Positions 38,892-47,819 of a DNA stretch of 64,000 bases are shown here, in pieces. The position numbers and the translations under genes were made by a program. This DNA comes from a bacterium. GTDB lineage: Bacteria > Bacteroidota > Ignavibacteria > SZUA-365. The stretch is taken from contig JAHLLD010000012.1 of assembly GCA_020444325.1 (NCBI GenBank), positions 98,426 through 162,425 on the forward strand, read 5' to 3'. Within the stretch, counting starts at the first letter, position 1. Every line of letters begins with the position of its first letter. Under the pieces are notes generated by a model, which had not been told where the DNA came from, made no database searches, and saw only the letters and a list, made by a program, of their open reading frames with translations.

Positions 38892-39227
38892 TCAGGGAAA
38901 TGCGCTGCGTGCTTCCTCTTCTGATGCAAACACTTTGAGTATGGTACTGAACCCGGAGATATCGAAGACGGATTTCGTCGTCTGGTTCAACGTGCAGACA
39001 TGCAGGTCGCCGCCTTCCCTGCGGAGTTTCTTCGTACTTGCCAGCAGTATGCGGAGTCCGGCACTGCTCACGTAATCCACCTTCTCGAAACTCGCGACAA
39101 CGTGTCGCGCCCCCTGGTCGAACGCGGAATTGAACTGTTCCTCCACCATGGGAGCAGTGTTGGAATCAAAACTCCCTATCAGATGCAGGGTAATGACTTC
39201 CCCGTTAATTATCCGCTCAATCTCCAT
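38892..39227 (-). CDS. STAS-domain anti-anti-sigma factor
   Basis: A 111-residue STAS protein. The phosphoacceptor serine lies in the conserved segment VDYVSSAGLRILLAS (about residues 50-64). The N-terminal strands and last helix match SpoIIAA/RsbV. It should bind the RsbW-like kinase when unphosphorylated. First gene of the four-gene operon to 34862. Upstream lies a 314-base divergent gap to an outer-membrane protein gene. Confidence 0.9.
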   Translation of the reverse strand: MEIERIINGEVITLHLIGSFDSNTAPMVEEQFNSAFDQGARHVVASFEKVDYVSSAGLRILLASTKKLRREGGDLHVCTLNQTTKSVFDISGFSTILKVFASEEEARSAFP

Positions 39228-39541
39228 TCTTTGCTCCTGAATACGTACACGGAATCAGCACCCGCACGATGCGGAACGCTGACACGATCACAGCCATCGG
39301 AGAAGTACAACTCCATCATGGGTATGCAGCTCACAGATGGCTGAATGAGACCGTAGACCTGAATGCCCCAATATAAGAAAAATCTTATCTCAAGTGCCCA
39401 GTCCCGCATGATATCCAAGCATACGAATACACTTCCGTATGAGATCTCTGCCGGTCGTGAATCACTTGACATTCAGAGTAGGATGTCTATTTTACCGCAA
39501 CGCTTTTCCCCAGGAAATCCATAACTGCCCTCGGAGGTCTC
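39228..39541. other. Divergent intergenic region between STAS operon and outer-membrane gene
   Basis: No gene is seen here. It holds the inverted repeat ATAAGA-AAAA-TCTTAT (39373-39388) and ATACG/CGTAT arms near 39421-39440, plus a candidate promoter for the plus-strand gene at 39466-39493. No convincing promoter for the minus-strand operon was recognised. Confidence 0.4.
39466..39493 (+). promoter_or_regulatory. Sigma-70-like promoter candidate for the outer-membrane protein gene
   Basis: TTGACA at 39466-39471 and TATTTT at 39488-39493 are separated by 16 bases. The start codon of the downstream gene is at 39542, giving a leader of about 40 bases. Confidence 0.45.
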
Positions 39542-40099
39542 ATGAACACGTACATGCGTCTTGTCGCCATTGTGTTACTGTTCACAGTAATACATACCAT
39601 GCACGCCCAGGAACGTTCTGCTGCGACGATGGAAGGTGCCACCATACTCAGTGGCACCGCATCGATAACGAGTCAGGGAAGCGAAAACTCGGACAACAGG
39701 TATACCGTACTGTCGCTCGTTCCAAGTCTGCACTATTTCGTTTCTGATGGTGTGGGCCTCGGCGGCGATGTCAGTCTCACTCATGCCTCGCAGGGTGATG
39801 CATCCGCAACACAGATTGGCATTGGCCCGAAAATCTCGTACTTCTTTGACAAGGGAAGCAATACCATCCCCTATCTAGGAGCTGGAGCCAGCTTCCTGTC
39901 ACAGGCGGCGACGCGGAGCGAGACGGATACCGGATGGCGGATCAAACTCGGAGGTGGATTGCTGCTGCGGAAAGATCATCTCGGATTTGTCATTGAAGCG
40001 GGATTCTTGCTCGATTCCATTGACAGAGGTGAGTGGACAGGCACTGTCAGCTACAACACTATCTACATTGCCTTCGGATTTGCAGGGCTGTTTTTCTGA
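39542..40099 (+). CDS. Outer-membrane beta-barrel protein, about 8 strands
   Basis: A 185-residue exported protein with a signal peptide (about 1-22, ending MHAQ) and alternating amphipathic strands such as YTVLSLVPSLHYFVSDGVGLGGDVSLT and ATQIGIGPKISYFFDK, ending in the aromatic FAFGFAGLFF type C-terminus recognised by BAM. CGGAGGT precedes the ATG. The length suits an OmpX/OmpW-like eight-stranded barrel. The role is unknown. Confidence 0.8.
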   Translation: MNTYMRLVAIVLLFTVIHTMHAQERSAATMEGATILSGTASITSQGSENSDNRYTVLSLVPSLHYFVSDGVGLGGDVSLTHASQGDASATQIGIGPKISYFFDKGSNTIPYLGAGASFLSQAATRSETDTGWRIKLGGGLLLRKDHLGFVIEAGFLLDSIDRGEWTGTVSYNTIYIAFGFAGLFF

Positions 40100-40114
40100 T
40101 CACCTTGTGTCGCC

Positions 40115-40798
40115 TCACGGTATTGAGGCGAACATGACCTGCAGTCCGAGGACGCTCCCGAGCAGTACGAAGGCCGCACCGGTGATACGCTGAACGCGCA
40201 TGAAATACCGGGACTTCAGTCGCCGGGTATACCGCGAGGCGATGCGCATGCACGCCTGGAGGTAGATAAAATTGCCGAGGGCAAAACCAGACGCAAAGAG
40301 CAGGCAGCTTATGCTGCTCCACTGCAGCAATCCCAGCGATTCTGCCTGTGATGTCAGCAACGCAAAACCCACGAGAAAGCACGGACTGACGATAGTCGCG
40401 GCTTTCACGGTGAATCCCAGTGAGAAGGGACCGAGTACCTTGCCGGTCCCTTCCTTTTTTATCGTGGCAGCCGCGGGGTCGGGCGCGGCGACAATATCCG
40501 GCCGACGTTGAAGCACAAGATATGTTCCGTACCCTATGAGCGCTGCAATCAGAAAAAGCTGCACCCCCATATATATACCCTGATGCATCTCCATGCTCCC
40601 CACGAAATACCTTGATGCCGCACCTGCGGCAAAGACTGCCAGCAGAGCATAGATCACATCCACGACGAGGACACCGAATGTGAAGGGTGCGGCCCTGGCG
40701 AAGCCACGAGTGATCGAGAGATTCAATCCGACCACAATGGTACCGCCAGGGACGAGGGCATACAGAAACCCTATCAGTATTCCTTCAAACAATATCAC
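40115..40798 (-). CDS. LysE-family exporter
   Basis: A 227-residue membrane transporter of the LysE/RhtB fold with six hydrophobic helices. The family's N-terminal signature appears as ALVPGGTIVVGLNLSITRGF. I take the GTG at 40796-40798 as the start; it overlaps the radical SAM gene's stop (GTGA) and excludes a long non-conserved N-terminal extension. As the last gene of the ten-gene cluster it could export the final product or an amino-acid-like side product. Confidence 0.8.
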   Translation of the reverse strand: MILFEGILIGFLYALVPGGTIVVGLNLSITRGFARAAPFTFGVLVVDVIYALLAVFAAGAASRYFVGSMEMHQGIYMGVQLFLIAALIGYGTYLVLQRRPDIVAAPDPAAATIKKEGTGKVLGPFSLGFTVKAATIVSPCFLVGFALLTSQAESLGLLQWSSISCLLFASGFALGNFIYLQACMRIASRYTRRLKSRYFMRVQRITGAAFVLLGSVLGLQVMFASIP

Positions 40799-42168
40799 GT
40801 GACGCACTCGGTGACCTGTTGCGCCGGCTGCTGCTCCTGTCGCTTCTCCCTCATCCTCTTCAAACGCAGGTATTCCCTTCTGAACAGCCAGTTGCTGTAC
40901 AGGAAGAAAACTGAGAGTCTTGGATCGGGGCAGAGTGAACGGCGCACAATACCCACAAGGCCGGAGAGACGTCCGAGCAGATCTATGAATCCTGCTTCGG
41001 CTTCGTCTGCTGTCATCTGCAACGGCTTGTACAGGCAAAGATTAAAGGAGGAATTGTACCCGATGTTATTCCTGAGAAAATCGTGCTCATCCTTGATCAG
41101 CAGCCGGTTCTCTGATTTGAGTCGGCTGTAGAGTGGCGTTCCCGGCAGCGGCACCAGGAGGTTGATCATGGGCAGTGCAATATTATGGCTGATCACGAGT
41201 TCGCTCAGCTGCGCTGCCGTATCCTTCGTGTCATGATCGAAACCATACATCAGAAATGCCGCTATTTTTATTCCCGCCCTGTGAATGTTCTGAATCCGCC
41301 GGCCATATGTTTCCACCGACTGCGCTTTGTTCACATTCTCGAGATTGGCCTGTGTGAAGGATTCGAGTCCGACGAACAAGGCCTTGCACCCCGCCTTCCG
41401 CATGATGCGCAGCGTTTCGGGATCATCTCCGATATCGATGGTCGCCTGCGCCCCCCAGGTGAAACGAAAGCCACGCGCAAGCATTCCTTCACACAATGCT
41501 CGAAGGTAGTTGTGGCGACTGTGAATGTTCGTGTCCATGAACGCAATGCGCCGCGTTTTCCCATGCAGGTATTCAAGTTCTGAAAACACATACCGTAACT
41601 TCCGCACCCGGCACACCCCTTTATATAATGCTGCAATGCAGCAGTAATCACAGCGGTAATTGCAACCGACACTGGTAAGCACCGGCGTGAACAGCAGCCG
41701 TTTCGCATTCAACGTTGTATAGTCGATCTGATAATTGAGATCAACACCGCAATGGTATTCCCGCTTCACCGTCCCCTGTATGAAATCATCCAGTATCTGA
41801 CGCATCGCAGTGGGTCCGGGATTGCCATGTATGACGGCATCGCAGTGCGGCAACACGAAATCCGAGCTCATATGCGCCTGCATTCCGCCGAACATGACTT
41901 TTTTCCCTCTCCTGCGAAACTCATCGGCAATTTCTATACCACGGTAAATCTCGTATCCCATCGAAGAAATTCCGATCACCGAAGCATCGGTATCGAAATC
42001 AACATCATCGAAATACTCATTGCACAATTGCGCCTCCCAATCGGGAGGAACGATGGAATACAGTGCCTGTAGAACGAGAGACATCGTGTAGAGACTCTTC
42101 CCTTTCAGCAGCTTTCCGTACTTGTCGCGATAGGTGGGCTGTATGAAATACACTTTTCTGCGCATCAC
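40795..42168 (-). CDS. Radical SAM enzyme with N-terminal B12-binding-like domain
   Basis: A 457-residue protein. The N-terminal 140 residues look like a cobalamin-binding Rossmann domain (VIGISSMGYEIYRG ... VMFGGMQAHM), without the classic DxHxxG histidine. The radical SAM core begins with TSVGCNYRCDYCC, whose three cysteines should hold the 4Fe-4S cluster. Class members do C-methylation, ring closure or oxidation on lipids and natural products. It follows the ABC ATPase gene by a four-base overlap and is part of the biosynthetic operon. Confidence 0.88.
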   Translation of the reverse strand: MMRRKVYFIQPTYRDKYGKLLKGKSLYTMSLVLQALYSIVPPDWEAQLCNEYFDDVDFDTDASVIGISSMGYEIYRGIEIADEFRRRGKKVMFGGMQAHMSSDFVLPHCDAVIHGNPGPTAMRQILDDFIQGTVKREYHCGVDLNYQIDYTTLNAKRLLFTPVLTSVGCNYRCDYCCIAALYKGVCRVRKLRYVFSELEYLHGKTRRIAFMDTNIHSRHNYLRALCEGMLARGFRFTWGAQATIDIGDDPETLRIMRKAGCKALFVGLESFTQANLENVNKAQSVETYGRRIQNIHRAGIKIAAFLMYGFDHDTKDTAAQLSELVISHNIALPMINLLVPLPGTPLYSRLKSENRLLIKDEHDFLRNNIGYNSSFNLCLYKPLQMTADEAEAGFIDLLGRLSGLVGIVRRSLCPDPRLSVFFLYSNWLFRREYLRLKRMREKRQEQQPAQQVTECVT

Positions 42169-42875
42169 AATGCCTCGTTTTGTGTATGTGAAATACTGCC
42201 GTTCTCAAGGAGATGAATATGATCGGCATGCGTACGCAGGCGCAGATCATGACTTGCAACCAGCACGCATTTGTTCAGTTCGCGGGCGCAGGAGTGCAGA
42301 AGACTGATGATGTTCTCACCCTGATCCATATCCAGGCTCGCTGTCGGTTCGTCTGCTATGACAAGGTCCGCATCGACGGCGAGCGCTCGCGCTATCGCTA
42401 CCCGCTGCTGTTCACCATGACTGAGTTCAGAGGGACGCTTCTGACCAAGATCGGCAATGTCGACACGCTCGAGTGCATCCATTGCGCGCCTGTGTGCTAT
42501 CGATTTCTTCAATCCTGCGAAACGAAGCTGAAGGAGTACGTTGTCCATCGCCGTGAGTGCATCGATCAGCAGAAAGGTCTGGAAAACGAAACCGATGTGC
42601 CTGGCGCGAAGCACCTGAAGGTCCTTTGCACCGTAACCGGTCAGCGCCCTGCCGAACAGGTCCACAGTGCCGGTGGAAGGACGCACAAAGCCGGCAGCAA
42701 TCGTAAGCAGCGTGGTCTTTCCGCTGCCGCTGGGACCAAGCATCAGCGAAAGTTCCCCCGGAAAAAACGTGAGCTCGACTCCATCGAGTGCTGTATACAC
42801 GTTACCGTGTGACAGATAGTGCTTCGACACGCCGGAGAGACGCAGCACGGGAGTATGCTTGCTGTGCTGCTTCAT
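42165..42875 (-). CDS. LolD/MacB-like ABC transporter ATPase
   Basis: A 236-residue ATPase with Walker A GPSGSGKTT, signature LSHGEQQRVAIARAL and Walker B LVIADEPTASLD. The HIGFVFQTF segment between them marks the MacB/LolD/FtsE class, which works with FtsX-like permeases. The permease is the next gene upstream, overlapping by four bases. In this context it probably exports or inserts the cluster product by mechanotransmission rather than classical transport. Confidence 0.88.
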   Translation of the reverse strand: MKQHSKHTPVLRLSGVSKHYLSHGNVYTALDGVELTFFPGELSLMLGPSGSGKTTLLTIAAGFVRPSTGTVDLFGRALTGYGAKDLQVLRARHIGFVFQTFLLIDALTAMDNVLLQLRFAGLKKSIAHRRAMDALERVDIADLGQKRPSELSHGEQQRVAIARALAVDADLVIADEPTASLDMDQGENIISLLHSCARELNKCVLVASHDLRLRTHADHIHLLENGSISHTQNEAL

Positions 42876-43972
42876 GAAAAGACCTCAACGGGTGAGATGC
42901 GACGTACACGCATGCTGGCGAGCAGTCCGCTCGCCGTACTGAGCACGAAGACTGCACCCGTGATCAGCGCAACGTGATGGCATGTGACCACGGCAGCCAA
43001 CTCAGGCGTCACCGACTCAATGATTGCGAGTATCGGGGAAAGCAGAAGTAATCCGACACCTTCCGCAAGACAGGCCAGAAGCAGCGACTGCGCGACAACA
43101 CTGCGCCGAAGGTACCCTGAAGGAGCGCCGATAATTTTCATGACAGCAAAATCATTGCGCCGCTCCAGGATGTTTACCGAGAGGATCAGGCTGAGAATGA
43201 TGGAAAGCACCACACCGCCGATCAGTGCGATGGCGAAGAACAGCGGGACAACCCCGGCTTCAACCTCCGCAATATTGTTTTCCAGGAATTGGGCATGGGC
43301 AAACATCGAAAGCCGCTCCGGCAATTTCCTGTTGATTGCATGCATGACCTCGGTGGTACTGCTACCCGGGACAAGCCGAACGATGAAAAAGCTGGCAAGA
43401 TTCGGGAGTTCGAGAATGGACTGCTGATATGAAAGCGTGACGAAGGCGTACTGCGTGACAAAGGCGTTCGTCCCTGACGAAAGTCCCACCACCCTGAGCA
43501 CGTCATCCCGAATCCTGATATGCTGACCGACACTGATATCATGTTTGCGCGCGAAGGCCTCGTCCAGCACGATTTCCCCGTCCTCTCGCAGTTCCCTCCC
43601 GGCGGAAATCTGCGGAGGTCCCCCCAGGGCGCCCGCGGTATAACCGGTGAGCAAAACCGTGGCCCGCTCATCCACGATTTCGATGTTCGTAAAGAGCATC
43701 AGCACAGGATCCGCAGACGCGACGCGCGCATCAGTAAGAATTTCAGAGCAAAACGATGCCGGCAGTACTGATGTACCGCGCATGATGTTGTTCGTATTCG
43801 CCTGGAGTATCCAGATATCCGCCGGGGTTTTGCGTACGTAGTCAACCGAACCGATCGCAACGCCATGATACACACCGAGGATGAAGAGAATGAGGACGAT
43901 GCAGAGCGCCAGACCTGAAACCGTCAGCATCAGTCGAAAGGGATGTCGTACCAATGTGCGCCAGACATACAT
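42872..43972 (-). CDS. FtsX/MacB-like ABC transporter permease
   Basis: A 366-residue membrane protein with one N-terminal helix (about 12-35), a large periplasmic MacB_PCD-like domain (about 40-240), then three helices in the last 120 residues (FtsX domain, for example FAIALIGGVVLSIILSLILS). This matches half-size MacB/LolC permeases. It is joined to its ATPase by a four-base overlap and follows the epimerase gene by three bases. Confidence 0.85.
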   Translation of the reverse strand: MYVWRTLVRHPFRLMLTVSGLALCIVLILFILGVYHGVAIGSVDYVRKTPADIWILQANTNNIMRGTSVLPASFCSEILTDARVASADPVLMLFTNIEIVDERATVLLTGYTAGALGGPPQISAGRELREDGEIVLDEAFARKHDISVGQHIRIRDDVLRVVGLSSGTNAFVTQYAFVTLSYQQSILELPNLASFFIVRLVPGSSTTEVMHAINRKLPERLSMFAHAQFLENNIAEVEAGVVPLFFAIALIGGVVLSIILSLILSVNILERRNDFAVMKIIGAPSGYLRRSVVAQSLLLACLAEGVGLLLLSPILAIIESVTPELAAVVTCHHVALITGAVFVLSTASGLLASMRVRRISPVEVFS

Positions 43973-43975
43973 GCC

Positions 43976-44977
43976 TTACACCCCTTCAGTTTGTTCGTGC
44001 ATGCACGAGAGAAGCACTTCTTCAAATTCGTTCCAGCGACATTCGTAATCAGTGGCCGCCAGCCGGTCTGCCGCGAACGTCATATCGAAGCCTGGACGCC
44101 AAACGGGGAATACCAGGTTTCGATGCGCCCGCTTCAGCAGCCAGTCGGAGAATGCCGGCATGCGCTCGATCAGCCTCGACGCATGACCAAGGAAGCGCTG
44201 ACGAACGCGAAATCCCTGTCCCTTGCCGAGCGCGCGGAGATACGCACTGAAGGCGTCCTCGTACGTGATCGATTCCCCTGCCACAATGTTGTAGACGTCA
44301 TCCTTCCTCTCCTGCAGATGCATGAGATGGACTGCGGCGTTCGCCACGTCATGGACATGCACAAAGTTGAATCGCCTGTTACGGAATCTGCCACCGAGCA
44401 TCAGACTGGAAATCGAGGCCTGTCGAAGTTCATCTCCGAAATGCGTGTGCTCTCCCGGACCAAACACGGCCGTGGGCCGTATAACGACAGTTTCGAGCCC
44501 GGACGACGCACTGATTTCCATCGCTGCCTGCTCACCCCGCAATTTTGATCGCCCGTACCTTTCGACTGCGCGGGGCGCAACCTCTTCACCGACCTCTCCC
44601 CCGTTATGCGCAAGCAGTCCATAAACCGCCGTGCTGCTGCAGTACAGCGCCTTTTTCGCACCTGCTTCAGCAGCACAGCTCCACACATTGCGTGTCCCTT
44701 CGACATTGATGCGTGTCAGTTCCTCCTCGGACGCACGTGATGTTACTGCGGCAGCGAAATGATACACATGCTGCACCCCCTGGAAGACTGCAGACAGTGA
44801 GTGCCGGTCGCAGATATCGATTTCCACGATGTCACAGCTGTCCAAACTCTGCAGTGCTTTCCGTGAACCGTGCTTGCGCACACCAGCGCGCACTCGAACC
44901 CCGGCGTCGAGCAGCGTCCTGACCACATGACGTCCGATATACCCTGAAGCTCCAGTGACGAAAGCGACGTGCTGCAT
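43976..44977 (-). CDS. NAD-dependent epimerase/3-beta-hydroxysteroid-dehydrogenase-like reductase
   Basis: A 333-residue extended short-chain dehydrogenase. The dinucleotide loop is VTGASGYIGRH at 8-18 and the catalytic pair is RYGRSK (Tyr-x-x-x-Lys) near 150, after a serine-containing YCSSTAVYG. Relatives act on sugar nucleotides, hydroxysteroids or dihydroflavonols. Its place between transport and carbamoyltransferase genes suggests it reduces or epimerises a cluster intermediate. Its start adjoins the carbamoyltransferase stop with no spacer. Confidence 0.83.
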   Translation of the reverse strand: MQHVAFVTGASGYIGRHVVRTLLDAGVRVRAGVRKHGSRKALQSLDSCDIVEIDICDRHSLSAVFQGVQHVYHFAAAVTSRASEEELTRINVEGTRNVWSCAAEAGAKKALYCSSTAVYGLLAHNGGEVGEEVAPRAVERYGRSKLRGEQAAMEISASSGLETVVIRPTAVFGPGEHTHFGDELRQASISSLMLGGRFRNRRFNFVHVHDVANAAVHLMHLQERKDDVYNIVAGESITYEDAFSAYLRALGKGQGFRVRQRFLGHASRLIERMPAFSDWLLKRAHRNLVFPVWRPGFDMTFAADRLAATDYECRWNEFEEVLLSCMHEQTEGV

Positions 44978-46852
44978 TTACTGAACACCTGCTCTGTATT
45001 TTCTTGCGATGAAATCACCGAGGACCAGAATTTCAATGTCCGTGTTGAGGAAGCAGCGAATGGCATCCTCAGGCGAGCAGACGATGGGTTCATGCTTTAC
45101 ATTGAAAGATGTGTTGAGGAGAACGGGCAATCCCGTCAGCTGCTCAAAGGCGTCGAGCAGATTCCAGAAGCGCGCGTTCGTCTCCCTTTTCACTGTCTGG
45201 ACACGCGCGGTTCCATCGACATGTGTGACAGCCGGAATGACTGACCGCATGCTGTCATGCACGGGCACGACGAAAAGCATGTACGGCGATTCCTGTAGCC
45301 CCTTCATGTCAAAGTACCTCGCCGCCGCTTCCAGCTTCACTGCTGGGGCGAAGGGACGGAAACCCTCCCGGTGCTTTACCTTGGCGTTGATTCTGTCTTT
45401 CATGTCCACAGGTCTCGGGTCAGCGAGAATGCTGCGATTTCCCAGTGCACGGGGACCGAATTCCATCTTCCCCTGGAACCAGCCGACGACGTTGCCGGCA
45501 GCCAGTTCACGTGCCGTATCCGCGGCGATATTCTCTGAAACCATCCAGTGCAATTGCCCGACATACTTTTCCAATGCACGACGAAGCTCTGCATCCTCAT
45601 ATGAAGGTCCCATGTACACATGGTGCAAACGGCCTGAGGCGCCATGTGATGCAGCAGGTGTCCCAGCCGATGCGGCTTCCTGTTTCCAGGCATAGAGGGC
45701 GGCCCCGAGTGCGGCTCCTTCGTCTCCCGCCGCAGGCTGAATGAAAATGTCATCGAACATGCCAGAACGCGCGATTGCTCCATTCATCATGCTGTTGAGT
45801 GCGACGCCGCCTGCCATGCAGAGTTTCCGACACCGTGTCCGCCGCTGCGCCTGCTTGAGTGTGTGCAAGACGGCCCGTTCGAGCGCTTCCTGCAGCGCAG
45901 CAGCGATGTCGCAGTGACGCTCACTCAGCTTCTCATCCTTTGCCCGCGGTTCGCCAAGACCGGCACGCAGTCGCCTGTTGAGATCACGGTTCGCAAAGCC
46001 TTTGATTGCATAGGAACCATCATCCCTGAGCTGGATCAGTGATGCAAAGAAATCGCGATAACGTTCCGGACGCCCGTACCCCGCAAGCCCCATTACCTTG
46101 TACTCGTCCCCGAGCGACCTGAATCCGAGATACACAGTAATGATCAGGTACAGCGTCCCAAGCGACACCGGGAGGAGCATGCGTGATTCTTCTCGAATGG
46201 AACCATTGTGTCCCACCGCCAGCAGTGCGCTCTCCCGCTCACCGGTTCCGTCGATGGTGTATATGAGGGCATTGTTGAAGGCGGACGGGAAATAGGTACT
46301 CGCCGCATGCGCGAGATGATGATCGACCTGCACAAACCTGCGGGGTTCGCTGCCCGTCATGTTCTGAAACTGACGGAGCAGTACAGGCAGGTCCATCATT
46401 CCCGAAAAAACTCCATGGTACGCGTCCGCTATCATGTCGGCTTCATCATTCGTGACCCAGGGTGCAATGAGCGCATGCCGGTCTTCGATGGCCTTGCGAT
46501 CGAAGCGGCAATAATGCGCGACAACATCGACATCATCCATCCCGATGCCCGCTTCCTGCAGGCAGAATTTTATAGCCCGCGCCGGAAGCAGGGTGTTCCC
46601 AACGAGGTTCAGCGAGTATTTCGCGCGTGTAAAGCGCTCCTCGGCCGCGCATGCAACAATTTCTCCATCCCTGATCAATGCAGCGGAAGCATCATGACCG
46701 AAAAAACCCAGCGGAAACATCTGAAACGGGACCTCACCCTCATGAAAATTGAGGATGGAGTCGAAAGTCTGCGCCGTTTTCGCGAAAGGATTGCGATACC
46801 CTGATGCAGTATGTGAATCACGGGTAAACCCGCTGTAGCCGAGTACGTACAT
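44978..46852 (-). CDS. Carbamoyltransferase (NodU/CmcH/TobZ family)
   Basis: A 624-residue enzyme that transfers a carbamoyl group from carbamoyl phosphate through a carbamoyl-adenylate to a hydroxyl, as in nodulation factors and aminoglycoside or novobiocin-type products. The N-terminal Kae1-like domain shows LGFFGHDASAALIRDGEIV and the metal-binding VDHHLAHAASTYFPS. YTIDGTGERES and the C-terminal GPRALGNRSILADPR and FRPFAPAV are hallmark segments. It suggests the cluster product carries a carbamate ester. Confidence 0.93.
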   Translation of the reverse strand: MYVLGYSGFTRDSHTASGYRNPFAKTAQTFDSILNFHEGEVPFQMFPLGFFGHDASAALIRDGEIVACAAEERFTRAKYSLNLVGNTLLPARAIKFCLQEAGIGMDDVDVVAHYCRFDRKAIEDRHALIAPWVTNDEADMIADAYHGVFSGMMDLPVLLRQFQNMTGSEPRRFVQVDHHLAHAASTYFPSAFNNALIYTIDGTGERESALLAVGHNGSIREESRMLLPVSLGTLYLIITVYLGFRSLGDEYKVMGLAGYGRPERYRDFFASLIQLRDDGSYAIKGFANRDLNRRLRAGLGEPRAKDEKLSERHCDIAAALQEALERAVLHTLKQAQRRTRCRKLCMAGGVALNSMMNGAIARSGMFDDIFIQPAAGDEGAALGAALYAWKQEAASAGTPAASHGASGRLHHVYMGPSYEDAELRRALEKYVGQLHWMVSENIAADTARELAAGNVVGWFQGKMEFGPRALGNRSILADPRPVDMKDRINAKVKHREGFRPFAPAVKLEAAARYFDMKGLQESPYMLFVVPVHDSMRSVIPAVTHVDGTARVQTVKRETNARFWNLLDAFEQLTGLPVLLNTSFNVKHEPIVCSPEDAIRCFLNTDIEILVLGDFIARKYRAGVQ

Positions 46853-46856
46853 GGCA

Positions 46857-47819
46857 TTACGCTCCTTCCTGCCGGCGAAGCATCAGGAAATACCGCTCAG
46901 GTTTGAACAGGAGGTCCAACGCGATGCGCTGCTGATCCTCCGGCAGCAGGGTGTATCTCCTGTACAGTTCATCGGATTTGATATGCGACCTCACATCCTT
47001 CGGCATCCCGATCCATTCAAGAATCTGCAACTCCTCGTTGTGGAGAAGACGATGCAGATCCTTCATCGACACGCATCGCTCGTTGGGATTGAGGAACTGA
47101 TCGGCGATCCATGTCGGATTTTCAAAAAACGAACGCAGAAGAGGGTCGCCGTTCCGCGAACCCAGGAGATCACGCGCCGCCATGTTGTCACCGACGGTGT
47201 GAATGAATTCGTGCGCGAGACCGACTCGATCCTCGACCGGCGCCGCGTCGAGGAACATGGCGAGGAGCGACATATTCAGTCCGTGATGATATCTCCCATA
47301 CGTCCCGTACACCCAGATGAACATCCTTCCCTCTGTCCTGAGCGCACGCCTGAGCGTGTGCAGTGCTGCAGGCATATCAGCTGTATGATGCAGCGCACCA
47401 AAGCAGAGAACGATATCGAAAGGCTGCTCATCATCGAGTTCTTGCAGCATGTTCCACTGGTAGTACGTCAGATTCGCCAGGTTTTTCTCGCGTGCCGCTT
47501 GTCGGGCAGTCTCGATGGACGTGGTCGAAAGGTCGATTCCCGTGAACGAGACTTCCGGAAATTGTGCGGCAAGCGCGCGGGATGTATTCCCGGTTCCGCA
47601 ACCGGCATCGAGGACACGGATCGGTCTCCCGACCCCACTCAACGATGCGATGATGCGCGAAAATTTTCGCAGGAATATGAGACTATCCTGCTCCATTGGA
47701 CGTGTGCCAGGGAACTGAATATCTTCATAAAACCTTTTCACCATCTCGGTGACGGCTTCCCGCTCGCCAGTTGTGGAGGCCATGTGATTCGGCCTTCTAT
47801 TTTTTCCTTTCTCAGACAT
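46857..47819 (-). CDS. Class I SAM-dependent methyltransferase
   Basis: A 320-residue methyltransferase. Motif I is VLDAGCGTGNTSRAL (about 75-90), followed by the acidic end of strand 2 in FTGIDLST and the motif-IV-like DIVLCFGALHHTADMPAAL. The C-terminal 120 residues are an extra domain. The target may be O, N or C of the cluster product. It overlaps the upstream radical SAM gene by eight bases. Confidence 0.88.
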   Translation of the reverse strand: MSEKGKNRRPNHMASTTGEREAVTEMVKRFYEDIQFPGTRPMEQDSLIFLRKFSRIIASLSGVGRPIRVLDAGCGTGNTSRALAAQFPEVSFTGIDLSTTSIETARQAAREKNLANLTYYQWNMLQELDDEQPFDIVLCFGALHHTADMPAALHTLRRALRTEGRMFIWVYGTYGRYHHGLNMSLLAMFLDAAPVEDRVGLAHEFIHTVGDNMAARDLLGSRNGDPLLRSFFENPTWIADQFLNPNERCVSMKDLHRLLHNEELQILEWIGMPKDVRSHIKSDELYRRYTLLPEDQQRIALDLLFKPERYFLMLRRQEGA

